A stretch of DNA of 6,958 nt from Planctomycetota bacterium (GTDB lineage: Bacteria; Planctomycetota; Phycisphaerae; Sedimentisphaerales; Anaerobacaceae): positions 1 to 6,958 of the forward strand of contig JAPLMV010000062.1 in NCBI GenBank assembly GCA_026386835.1, in the 5' to 3' direction. This document shows positions 1-5,762 of the stretch, piece by piece (the first letter of the stretch is position 1; each line of letters begins with the position of its first letter). The position numbers and the translations under genes are program-made. A model generated the notes under the pieces. It saw nothing but the letters and a program-made list of their open reading frames with translations. It made no database searches and was not told where the DNA came from.

Positions 1-41
1 GCTTTGTGTCGGCGTCGGCCTTTTGATTATTTCAAGCTTTT

Positions 42-437
42 TTACTGACTGGTCTTCTCGAATACATGCTCAGCAACAAAAATAGGGGTATTTGACACTA
101 CTCCCATCGCAATCGCATCCGAAGGTCGTGAATCTATTTCGATGATTTTCCCGTTTGTGTTCAAATATATCGTCGCATAAAAGGTATGATTTCGCAGGTC
201 GTTTATCACTATCTTTTCTATGTTTGCACTCAATCCTTTTATTACATTGTCTAATAAATCGTGAGTCATCGGGCGGGGGGGCTTGAGACCTTTCAGACGC
301 CTGTCGATTGCGAAGACCTCGTATATCCCGATAACTATCGGAAAACTCCGCAGGCCGTATCGCTCCTTCAAAACGATTATCTGCTGGTCGGACGTTTCAT
401 TTATTACTATCCGCGATAATTCAACTTCCACATCCAT
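42..437 (-). CDS. Bifunctional nuclease (BFN/DUF151) family protein
   Basis: This 131-residue protein matches the DUF151 family, which includes Thermotoga TM0160 and plant bifunctional nucleases; some plant members cleave both RNA and DNA. The role of the bacterial members is poorly known. The family signature is clear in order: PRPMTHDLL at about residues 54-62, NHTFYATIYL at 83-92 and the most conserved block, IDSRPSDAIA, at 101-110. The acidic and Arg/Ser residues of that last block are the presumed functional site. Length fits a single-domain member, with no signal peptide or membrane segment, so it is probably cytosolic. A GAAGGA ribosome-binding site lies about 10 bases before the ATG. 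The gene starts 23 bases after the valS stop on the same strand, so co-transcription with valS is likely. Family assignment is confident; nuclease activity in this organism is inferred only. Confidence 0.92.
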   Translation of the reverse strand: MDVEVELSRIVINETSDQQIIVLKERYGLRSFPIVIGIYEVFAIDRRLKGLKPPRPMTHDLLDNVIKGLSANIEKIVINDLRNHTFYATIYLNTNGKIIEIDSRPSDAIAMGVVSNTPIFVAEHVFEKTSQ

Positions 438-460
438 TTTTAAACCATCCTTCTTTTAAC

Positions 461-3334
461 TCAACCTTTCAGCTCAAGCAGGTGCTTTTCGATGGTTCTT
501 AACTGTTCGGCTATCTCTGCCAGTTTGCCCCTGGTCTGCTCGACGACGTCGGCCCGGGCCTTATTAACAAAATTCGGGTTTTCCAATTTGGCTTCAATGC
601 CGCTTTTAAGTTTTTCGAGCTGCTCTTTCTGTTTTTCCAGCCTGCTGTGCTCGGCCTGCGGGTCTATCGCCTCGTGAAGATAAATCTGCATCTGCTCGAC
701 AATGGTTGCAGCGGCGTTTTTCGGTTTGGCGTTTGCCCTTGAAGCCGAAAATTCCTTCAGACCCGCCAGATGGCATATAAGGCCTGCGTTTTGATTTAGG
801 ATATCAGCAACATCCTGCGGCGAATTTGCCGATGCCGTTAGTTTTTCACTCGGCACTTTATTGTACTGACTTCTCAGGTCGCGTATCGCTCTTACGGCGG
901 CCTGTGTAATATCAATCTGTTTTTCAGCGTTGGTGTCTATTAAGGAGTCTATTTTTTTCGGCCACAGAGCTATAACAAGGGCGGCGGATTTTTCGCTATC
1001 TGCAATTCCATTAAGTTTTCGCACCGGCGATATTTCATTTAACTTCTGGAATATCCCTTCGGTTATGAATGGCACAAACGGGTGTAGCAGCCGCAGCGTC
1101 TGGTCGAGTACGAACGCCAAAATATTCTGTGCTGTCGGCTTTTGTTCCTTGTCCTGCATCCTCGGCTTTATCCATTCGAGATACCAGTCGCATAAATCAT
1201 TCCAGAAAAATTTATAAATCACCATCAGCGGTTCGCTGAATTTGAATTCCTCAAGCGACTTTGTCGTTTCCGCAATCGTCTGCGTCATACGCGACAAAAT
1301 CCACCTGTCGGTAATAGTCATCCTCGCCTTGTCGAATTTCTCCGGCTCGATACCCTCCAGATTCATCATCGCAAACCGCGATGCGTTCCACAGCTTATTG
1401 CAGAAGTTTCGGCCTATATCGAATTTCGGCGATGTATTTGCCGTTCGTCCGTCCGGCAGTTTCATCTGTTCCACGGGCATCCGAACGTCCTGCGTGTCGG
1501 TGGTCATGCTCGCAAGCGTAAACCGCATCGCATCGGCCCCGTGGCTGTCGATTGCGACTAAGGGGTCGATACCGTTGCCAAGACTCTTTGACATCTTGCG
1601 GCCCTCGCCGTCCTGTATCATTGCGTGAATGAACACATCCTTAAACGGTATATCGCCTGCACAGTATTGCCCCATCATCACCATTCGCGAAACCCACAGG
1701 GTGATTATTTCCCTGGCCGTGCAAAGCACATCGCCCGGATAGAACGTCTTGAATTCCGGTGTTTCGTCCGGCCAGCCTAATGTGCTGAACGGCCAAAGCG
1801 CTGAACTAAACCACGTATCGAGAACGTCGGTATCCTGAACAAGGTCGTTGCTGCCGCACTTGTCGCATTTTTTGGGGTCTGTGATGCCGCTGTTGATTTG
1901 GCCGCACTTCTGACAATACCAAATCGGGATTCGATGTCCCCACCAGAGCTGTCTGCTTATCGGCCAGTCGCGCAGATTCTCAAGCCAGCTTTGATATGTC
2001 TTTGCATAACGTTCCGGTATAAATCTCAGCCGCCCGTCAAGCAGCGGCTTCAGCGCCAACCCAGCCAGAGAGTTTATCGGCACATCTGTATTCTCAATCA
2101 GACCTTCACCAAATTTTTCCGCAAGGTGCGGAATCGGTTTTTTCACCGCTATATACCACTGGTCGGACAAATACGGCTCGATGGGTACATGGCTGCGGTA
2201 GCTGTGCCCGATTTCGTGGGCATATTCCTTAACATCTTCAAGAAGATGTTCCTCTCTGAACCACTCGATAACAGCTTCGCGGGCCTCGAAACGGTCCAGC
2301 CCGATTAAAGATTGTGCTTCAGCTTCTGTTGCATCATCCCAGCCGAACCTGTCGCTGATGCTTCCGTCCGGCGCCATTATATTGATAACTTCCAGCCTGT
2401 GCCGCTGACCTATCTCCCAGTCGTCCGGGTCGTGGGCAGGCGTAACCTTCAAAAAGCCGGTCGAGAATTTTGCCTTTACATCCTCACTATCAGGATTGGG
2501 CAGCACAACATGCTCATCGGCTATTATCGGGATAATCCTGCCGACGATTGGAAGCCGAACCTTTTTACCAACTAAATATTTTGCACGTCCGTCCGATGGG
2601 TTCATCGCAATCGCCGTATCGCCCAGCATTGTTTCAGGCCGCGTCGTTGCCACCGTTACATACTCGATGCGTTTGCCTTCGATTTCGACCGGCTCGACCA
2701 GCGGATACCGCATATACCAGAAATGTCCCTGAACAGTCTGGTGCTCGACCTCGTCATCTGCCAATACCGTCTGCGTAGCCGGGTCCCAGTTCACAAGTCT
2801 CTTGCCGCGATAAATCAACCCATCCTTAAAGAGCTTGAAGAATGTCGCACGCACTGCCTTTGCGCAAGTCTCATCCATCGTAAATCGCGTCCGCTCCCAG
2901 TCGCATGAACAGCCCATCGCCTTCAACTGCCCGATAATCTGCACCTCATATTCGTCCTTCCATGCCTGCACGCGAGCGATGAAATCCTCTCGTTTAAAGT
3001 CCGTCCGCTTTTTATTTTCCTCCGCCAGGATCCGTTTTTCGACGACGGTCTGCGTTGCGATGCCTGCGTGGTCTGTCCCCGGCATCCAGAGCGTATTATA
3101 CTGCTGCATCCTGTGGAAACGAATCAGCACGTCCTGAAGTGTGTTGTTGAGCGCATGGCCCAGATGAAGCGCCGCCGTCACATTTGGCGGCGGTATTACG
3201 ATTGTGTAATTTTTTTTCCCCTTACCGCCGTCTGCTGATGCCTCCGCATGGAAATACCGCCCGCCGACCCAGATTTCGTTGACCCGGCTCTCAAGGGTTT
3301 TGGGTTCATAAACTTTCGAAAGCTGTTCTGTCAT
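461..3334 (-). CDS. valS: Valyl-tRNA synthetase (ValRS)
   Basis: Cytosolic class I aminoacyl-tRNA synthetase that charges tRNA-Val with valine and edits mischarged threonine. With the start at 3334 it has 957 residues, normal for bacterial ValRS. The HIGH-type motif is HLGH at 57-60, after the typical PPPNVT. The CP1 editing domain shows TTRPETMLGDTA at about 230-241 and the GLDRFEAR stretch near 345-352. A zinc ribbon carries C474, C477, C490 and C493, followed by QDTDVLDTWFSSALWPFSTLGWP-type sequence. The KMSKS loop is at 580-584, then the anticodon-binding helical domain, and a charged C-terminal coiled-coil arm from about 892 to 957, characteristic of ValRS. The frame extends 18 codons further to an ATG at 3386-3388, but that extension (VFRRRFFIDN...) lies inside a terminator-like hairpin and is not conserved-looking, so 3334 (MTEQLSKVYEP) is preferred. 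GGA lies about 8 bases before this start. The gene is intact. Confidence 0.97.
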   Translation of the reverse strand: MTEQLSKVYEPKTLESRVNEIWVGGRYFHAEASADGGKGKKNYTIVIPPPNVTAALHLGHALNNTLQDVLIRFHRMQQYNTLWMPGTDHAGIATQTVVEKRILAEENKKRTDFKREDFIARVQAWKDEYEVQIIGQLKAMGCSCDWERTRFTMDETCAKAVRATFFKLFKDGLIYRGKRLVNWDPATQTVLADDEVEHQTVQGHFWYMRYPLVEPVEIEGKRIEYVTVATTRPETMLGDTAIAMNPSDGRAKYLVGKKVRLPIVGRIIPIIADEHVVLPNPDSEDVKAKFSTGFLKVTPAHDPDDWEIGQRHRLEVINIMAPDGSISDRFGWDDATEAEAQSLIGLDRFEAREAVIEWFREEHLLEDVKEYAHEIGHSYRSHVPIEPYLSDQWYIAVKKPIPHLAEKFGEGLIENTDVPINSLAGLALKPLLDGRLRFIPERYAKTYQSWLENLRDWPISRQLWWGHRIPIWYCQKCGQINSGITDPKKCDKCGSNDLVQDTDVLDTWFSSALWPFSTLGWPDETPEFKTFYPGDVLCTAREIITLWVSRMVMMGQYCAGDIPFKDVFIHAMIQDGEGRKMSKSLGNGIDPLVAIDSHGADAMRFTLASMTTDTQDVRMPVEQMKLPDGRTANTSPKFDIGRNFCNKLWNASRFAMMNLEGIEPEKFDKARMTITDRWILSRMTQTIAETTKSLEEFKFSEPLMVIYKFFWNDLCDWYLEWIKPRMQDKEQKPTAQNILAFVLDQTLRLLHPFVPFITEGIFQKLNEISPVRKLNGIADSEKSAALVIALWPKKIDSLIDTNAEKQIDITQAAVRAIRDLRSQYNKVPSEKLTASANSPQDVADILNQNAGLICHLAGLKEFSASRANAKPKNAAATIVEQMQIYLHEAIDPQAEHSRLEKQKEQLEKLKSGIEAKLENPNFVNKARADVVEQTRGKLAEIAEQLRTIEKHLLELKG

Positions 3335-3364
3335 TGTCTTTGTCCGTTTTTTACAATTATCAAT

Positions 3365-3403
3365 AAAAAATCTCCGGCGAAACACCATATCCGCCGAAGA
3401 TTT
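3365..3403 (-). terminator. Terminator-like hairpin immediately upstream of valS
   Basis: Arms 3392-3403 and 3368-3379 form a 12-bp stem. On the minus strand it is complete, with one G-U wobble; on the plus strand the same position is a C-A mismatch, so RNA structure on the minus strand is favoured. The loop is 12 nt. The 3' arm runs into six T residues on the minus strand (A-run at 3365-3370), the classic intrinsic terminator form. It points towards valS and ends about 30 bases before the valS ATG. It could insulate valS from minus-strand read-through, or act as an attenuator in a longer leader. No complete upstream minus-strand gene is seen in the window. Confidence 0.6.
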
Positions 3404-3432
3404 ATCTTAATAAAATCCAATAACAATGTAAA
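3404..3432 (-). promoter_or_regulatory. Candidate sigma70-type promoter of valS
   Basis: On the minus strand there is TTTACA (3432-3427; five of six matches to TTGACA), a 17-base spacer, and TAAGAT (3409-3404; four of six matches to TATAAT). The predicted start point falls near 3395-3401, inside the 5' arm of the terminator-like hairpin. A transcript begun here would therefore lack part of the stem and escape termination. This fits a layout in which the hairpin stops only upstream transcription. The assignment is by consensus only. Confidence 0.45.
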
Positions 3433-3556
3433 GCAATCTATTACCCGCCAAAACTTTTGGCAGGCAGCCTTATCTTCTATCAGCTATCTGCTCTACGCTA
3501 TTTTTGGATTTTGGCAGATTTAGCAATAAAATTAGTGAAAAATAATTTGGCGTTAT
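3433..3556. other. Gene-free part of the valS/thuA divergent region
   Basis: AT-rich DNA with no convincing reading frame, tRNA or known RNA on either strand. It contains the 15-bp palindrome at 3447-3461, two copies of TTTTGGCAG (3455-3463 and 3509-3517), and a 6-bp inverted repeat, ATCTGC at 3486-3491 with GCAGAT at 3514-3519. A plus-strand frame runs through from inside valS (3248-3523), but it has no protein-like features and overlaps valS. The region is best read as regulatory DNA between divergent transcription units. Confidence 0.5.
3447..3461. repeat. 15-bp perfect palindrome, possible operator
   Basis: GCCAAAA-C-TTTTGGC is a perfect 7+1+7 palindrome. It sits about 15 bases upstream of the candidate valS -35 box and about 95 bases upstream of the thuA -10 box. 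Its half-site TTTTGGC recurs at 3509-3515 as part of the repeated TTTTGGCAG. Symmetry and position suit a dimeric DNA-binding protein, but no regulator gene is present in the window and the motif is not one I recognise. Chance occurrence in AT-rich DNA is possible. Confidence 0.35.
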
Positions 3557-3562
3557 TATAAT
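3533..3562 (+). promoter_or_regulatory. Candidate promoter of the thuA operon
   Basis: A perfect TATAAT lies at 3557-3562. The -35 side is weak: TAGTGA at 3533-3538 with an 18-base spacer is the best I see, so activator dependence is possible. The predicted start is G3567 or G3568, the first bases of the hairpin-rich leader. The minus strand also reads TATAAT at 3560-3555, so the box could in principle fire in both directions. Confidence 0.5.
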
Positions 3563-3566
3563 TTAA

Positions 3567-3737
3567 GGCAGGTTTGATATTCTACCTGTGGCAGAGCTAT
3601 TGGAAATGAGGCCCAGCGGTGTAGCTGAGCAATAATATACACGGTTATATGGGAAATCCCAGTTCAGTGTATCTGAAGGGGATGTTTTCTGTCCGTTCCG
3701 TGGACGGCAGTGAAAGATTACCGACAAAACATAAAAT
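3567..3737 (+). ncRNA. Candidate structured 5' leader RNA of thuA
   Basis: The roughly 180-nt untranslated region between the predicted start point and thuA is unusually rich in inverted repeats. Stem 1: 3568-3573 with 3584-3589. Stem 2: 3595-3600 with 3621-3626, or instead 3611-3617 with 3624-3630 (one mismatch, 6-nt loop). Stem 3: ATACAC 3637-3642 with GTGTAT 3667-3672, enclosing a TGGG-AAAT-CCCA hairpin at 3650-3661. An alternative stem, TTCAG 3663-3667 with CTGAA 3673-3677, cannot coexist with stem 3. Stem 4: 3689-3694 with 3702-3707, with a 7-nt loop. The stretch CAGTT 3660-3664 can also pair with AACTG 3743-3747, beside the ribosome-binding site. I recognise no known riboswitch class, and no U-tract terminator follows the stems, so any control would more likely be translational. 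Folding was done by eye; function is inference. Confidence 0.4.
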
Positions 3738-3741
3738 GGAG
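3738..3741 (+). promoter_or_regulatory. Ribosome-binding site of thuA
   Basis: GGAG stands 9 bases before the ATG at 3751, with good spacing. It lies at the 3' end of the structured leader and next to AACTG (3743-3747), which could pair with CAGTT at 3660-3664, so its accessibility may depend on leader folding. Confidence 0.7.
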
Positions 3742-3750
3742 TAACTGTCA

Positions 3751-4473
3751 ATGAAACCAATTAAAGTAACAGTCTGGAACGAATTCAGACACGAAAAAAT
3801 CAATGAAAAAGTAAAGAAAATCTATCCCGACGTAATGCATGCCGTCATTGCTAACAGCTTAAACAAGGCAGAAGGCATTAAGGCAGTAACGGCCACCCTT
3901 GACCAGCCCCGGCATGGCCTGACCGACAAGGTTCTCGAAAATACCGACGTCCTCATCTGGTGGGGCCACATGGCACACAACGAAGTTGCCGACGAGGTCG
4001 TGGAAAAAGTTAAAACAAAAGTCCTCGAAGGAATGGGCCTTATTGTCCTGCACTCAGGCCATTTCTCCAAAATATTTCGCTCGCTCTTAGGCACCAACTG
4101 TTCCCTCCGGTGGCGTGAAGATGGCCAAAAGGAACGCCTCTGGAACATTGAACCGGCACACCCGATTACCGAGGGCATAGGCGAATATATCGAACTGCCG
4201 CATACCGAAATGTATGGCGAAAGGTTCGATATCCCCACACCTGACAAACTCATTTTCATCTCATGGTTCGCCGGTGGCGAGGTATTCCGCAGCGGCTGCA
4301 CATGGCAAAGGGGTCACGGCAAGATATTTTACTTCCGCCCAGGCCACGAAACATTCCCAATCTTCCACGACCCGCAAATAATCAAAGTAATCACCAACGC
4401 CGTACGATGGGCAAAACCGACAATTATGAAAAAGGACAGTTGCCCCAATTCACCGGCATTGGAAAAAATATAA
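3751..4473 (+). CDS. thuA: ThuA-like trehalose utilisation family protein
   Basis: 240-residue protein of the ThuA family, which has a class I glutamine-amidotransferase-like fold. In rhizobia and Agrobacterium, ThuA works with the oxidoreductase ThuB in using trehalose, maltitol and sucrose isomers through 3-keto derivatives. Visible family blocks: the N-terminal strand and VWNEFRHE at 8-15, YPDVMHAVIA at 25-34, the hallmark VLIWWGHMAHNEV at 67-79, GLIVLHSGHFSKIFRSLLGT at 96-115 and RGHGKIFYFRPGHET at 187-201, with several conserved His residues. Length is typical; the last 15 or so residues (KKDSCPNSPALEKI) look like an unconserved tail. There is no signal peptide, so it is cytosolic. The next gene, an oxidoreductase, begins 27 bases later, matching the thuA-thuB arrangement. 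Third-position C is about 40% over the first 80 codons (hand count). Substrate specificity cannot be read from the sequence. Confidence 0.9.
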   Translation: MKPIKVTVWNEFRHEKINEKVKKIYPDVMHAVIANSLNKAEGIKAVTATLDQPRHGLTDKVLENTDVLIWWGHMAHNEVADEVVEKVKTKVLEGMGLIVLHSGHFSKIFRSLLGTNCSLRWREDGQKERLWNIEPAHPITEGIGEYIELPHTEMYGERFDIPTPDKLIFISWFAGGEVFRSGCTWQRGHGKIFYFRPGHETFPIFHDPQIIKVITNAVRWAKPTIMKKDSCPNSPALEKI

Positions 4474-4488
4474 TAAAACTTTTACAAA

Positions 4489-4492
4489 GGAG
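4489..4492 (+). promoter_or_regulatory. Ribosome-binding site that sets the oxidoreductase start
   Basis: AAAGGAG ends at 4492. Two in-frame ATGs follow: 4495 lies only 2 bases after GGAG, too close for initiation, whereas 4501 lies 8 bases after it. The second ATG is therefore the likely start, giving MIRLAIAGTGG. Confidence 0.75.
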
Positions 4493-4500
4493 CAATGTCT

Positions 4501-5547
4501 ATGATCAGACTCGCAATAGCCGGCACCGGTGGAATGGCAGTGGCTCACTACATGGGCTACTCAGCCCAGAAGGGCGTCAAAGTAACCGCCTGCTGTGACG
4601 TAATTGAAAAAACCGCCCGCAACTTTGCCGAACGTTTCAACATCCCAGCTGTTTATACCGATTTCAACCAAATGATTGCCGCCGAACCGCTTGACGCCGT
4701 TGCCATCAGCGCAAGCGACGCCGCTCACGCCCCCCTGGCACTTGCTGCGATAAAAAAAGGCCTGCATGTGATGTGCGAAAAACCGCTGGCGACAAATGCC
4801 GCCGATGCGAAAAAAATGGCCGCCGCCGCCAAAAAATCAGGCGTCATCAACATGGTCAATTTCTCCTACCGTCGTTCTTCCGCACTACAAAAGGCAAGAC
4901 ACCTTGTCCTCGCGGGCAAGCTCGGCAAAGTAATCCACGTTGAAGCAAGTTACCTGCAATCATGGCTGCCCAGTACTGTCTGGGGCGACTGGCGAAAAAG
5001 CAAAGCCTGGCTTTGGAGACTCTCTAAAGCCGCCGGCAGTGGCGGTGTCCTCGGTGACGTAGGCTGCCACATCATCGATTTCGCCACTTTTGCTGCCGGC
5101 GACATCGAAAATTTATGCTGCCGGCTAAAGACCTTCGAAAAGGGCGTAAAAGGCAATATATACAAGGGCTACACCCTCGATGCCAACGATTCAGCCACCA
5201 TAAATGTCATGTTCAAAAATGGAGCCATGGGCGTAATCGACACCACCCGCTGGGCAACAGGCCACGCAAACAGTCTCTACCTGAAAATTTACGGCACAAA
5301 AGGCGGCTTAGAAATCGACCTTGACGCCGCTTACGACAAATTAAGAGTTTGCCTCGGCAATGATATTCACAAAACAAAATGGAAAACAATATCCTGCGGA
5401 AAAGGCAAAGACAATTACCGCAGATTCATTGAAAGCATCAAAACAGGAATTAACGATTCCCCGACCTTCGCCGAAGGCGCAAAAGTCCAGCAATATCTCG
5501 ACAGTTGCTTTATTTCCGATGAACAGAAAATGGTGGTTAAGGTCTAA
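4501..5547 (+). CDS. Gfo/Idh/MocA family NAD(P)-dependent oxidoreductase (ThuB-like)
   Basis: 348-residue sugar or polyol dehydrogenase of the Gfo/Idh/MocA family. The N-terminal Rossmann domain has the dinucleotide motif G8-T-G10-G-M-A13 close to the start, as expected. The EKP motif at 93-95 (CEKPLATNAADA context) supplies the usual catalytic Lys94. The C-terminal alpha/beta domain carries GGVLGDVGCHIID at 181-193, with the conserved Asp186, His190 and Asp193 of the active site. The rest (SATINVMFKNGAMGVIDTTR, about 231-250) is the typical sheet core. There is no Tat or Sec signal, so it is cytosolic, unlike some planctomycete members. It lies 27 bases after thuA and is probably co-transcribed. 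By analogy with ThuB it may oxidise or reduce at sugar C3, but this large family acts on many substrates. The alternative start at 4495 is less likely. Third-position C is about 50% in the first 80 codons (hand count). Confidence 0.9.
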   Translation: MIRLAIAGTGGMAVAHYMGYSAQKGVKVTACCDVIEKTARNFAERFNIPAVYTDFNQMIAAEPLDAVAISASDAAHAPLALAAIKKGLHVMCEKPLATNAADAKKMAAAAKKSGVINMVNFSYRRSSALQKARHLVLAGKLGKVIHVEASYLQSWLPSTVWGDWRKSKAWLWRLSKAAGSGGVLGDVGCHIIDFATFAAGDIENLCCRLKTFEKGVKGNIYKGYTLDANDSATINVMFKNGAMGVIDTTRWATGHANSLYLKIYGTKGGLEIDLDAAYDKLRVCLGNDIHKTKWKTISCGKGKDNYRRFIESIKTGINDSPTFAEGAKVQQYLDSCFISDEQKMVVKV

Positions 5548-5608
5548 AAGCATCGAGAATTAAAAGCGGCAGGTACATTTTTTTTCGGTACAATCATCCA
5601 ATTGAATG

Positions 5609-5637
5609 TTGACATCGCGTTGGAACTATTGAATAAT
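5609..5637 (+). promoter_or_regulatory. Near-consensus sigma70 promoter of the URO-D unit
   Basis: A perfect TTGACA (5609-5614), a 17-base spacer and AATAAT (5632-5637; five of six matches to TATAAT). The predicted start is near 5643, leaving a leader of about 120 nt before the ATG at 5763. This suggests that the downstream genes are transcribed independently of thuA and the oxidoreductase, and perhaps strongly. No convincing intrinsic terminator separates the two units: an eight-T run at 5578-5585 lacks a good upstream stem. Confidence 0.6.
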
Positions 5638-5660
5638 CGACCATGAAAATATTTAAACTG

Positions 5661-5708
5661 TCTGACCCCGTCAGAGGTCTTTTGGAGCAAACCTAAGTGT
5701 TGCGCTTA
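5661..5708 (+). repeat. Inverted repeats in the URO-D leader
   Basis: TCTGAC-CCC-GTCAGA (5661-5675) is a perfect 6-bp inverted repeat with a 3-base centre. A competing stem pairs GACC 5664-5667 with GGTC 5676-5679 and is followed by TTTT, a very weak terminator-like form. TAAGTG-TTG-CGCTTA (5694-5708) gives a third 6-bp stem with one G-U pair. All lie within the predicted leader, downstream of the promoter. The first could be an operator or an RNA hairpin; evidence is limited to symmetry. Confidence 0.3.
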
Positions 5709-5762
5709 AGATTAAAATTTGGGTCTGTCGATTAGAAATCATTTTTTAGTAAAGGAAATTCA

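Noticed and set aside
1..41. Terminator or gene start downstream of the DUF151 gene
   Set aside because: Only a short GTCGGC direct repeat is visible; no stem with a T-tract and no supportable frame.
492..3137. Several plus-strand frames of 60-136 codons inside valS
   Set aside because: They are shadows of the valS coding strand; the ValRS protein is continuous and fully conserved across them.
3335..3388. Upstream ATG at 3388 as the valS start, adding 18 residues
   Set aside because: The extension lies within the terminator-like hairpin and the T-tract, resembles no ValRS N-terminus, and MTEQLSKVYEP at 3334 is the typical start region.
3248..3523. Plus-strand reading frame of 91 codons across the valS start
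   Set aside because: It overlaps valS antisense, lacks a good ribosome-binding site, and its translation has no protein-like pattern.
3404..3566. T-box or valine leader-peptide control of valS
   Set aside because: The minus strand shows no AGGGTGG-type T-box sequence and no short frame rich in valine codons.
3611..3672. tRNA-like string (GGTGTAGCTGAGC followed by small hairpins)
   Set aside because: There is no 7-bp acceptor stem, no GTTCRA T-loop and no anticodon arm of correct size, so it is only a chance resemblance to a D-arm.
4495..4500. ATG at 4495 as the oxidoreductase start
   Set aside because: It is only 2 bases after GGAG; the ATG at 4501 has correct spacing and keeps the Rossmann strand at the N-terminus.
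5572..5592. Terminator after the oxidoreductase at the eight-T run
   Set aside because: The T-run at 5578-5585 is flanked by two direct GGTACA copies, not by a stable G/C-rich stem, so intrinsic termination is not supported.
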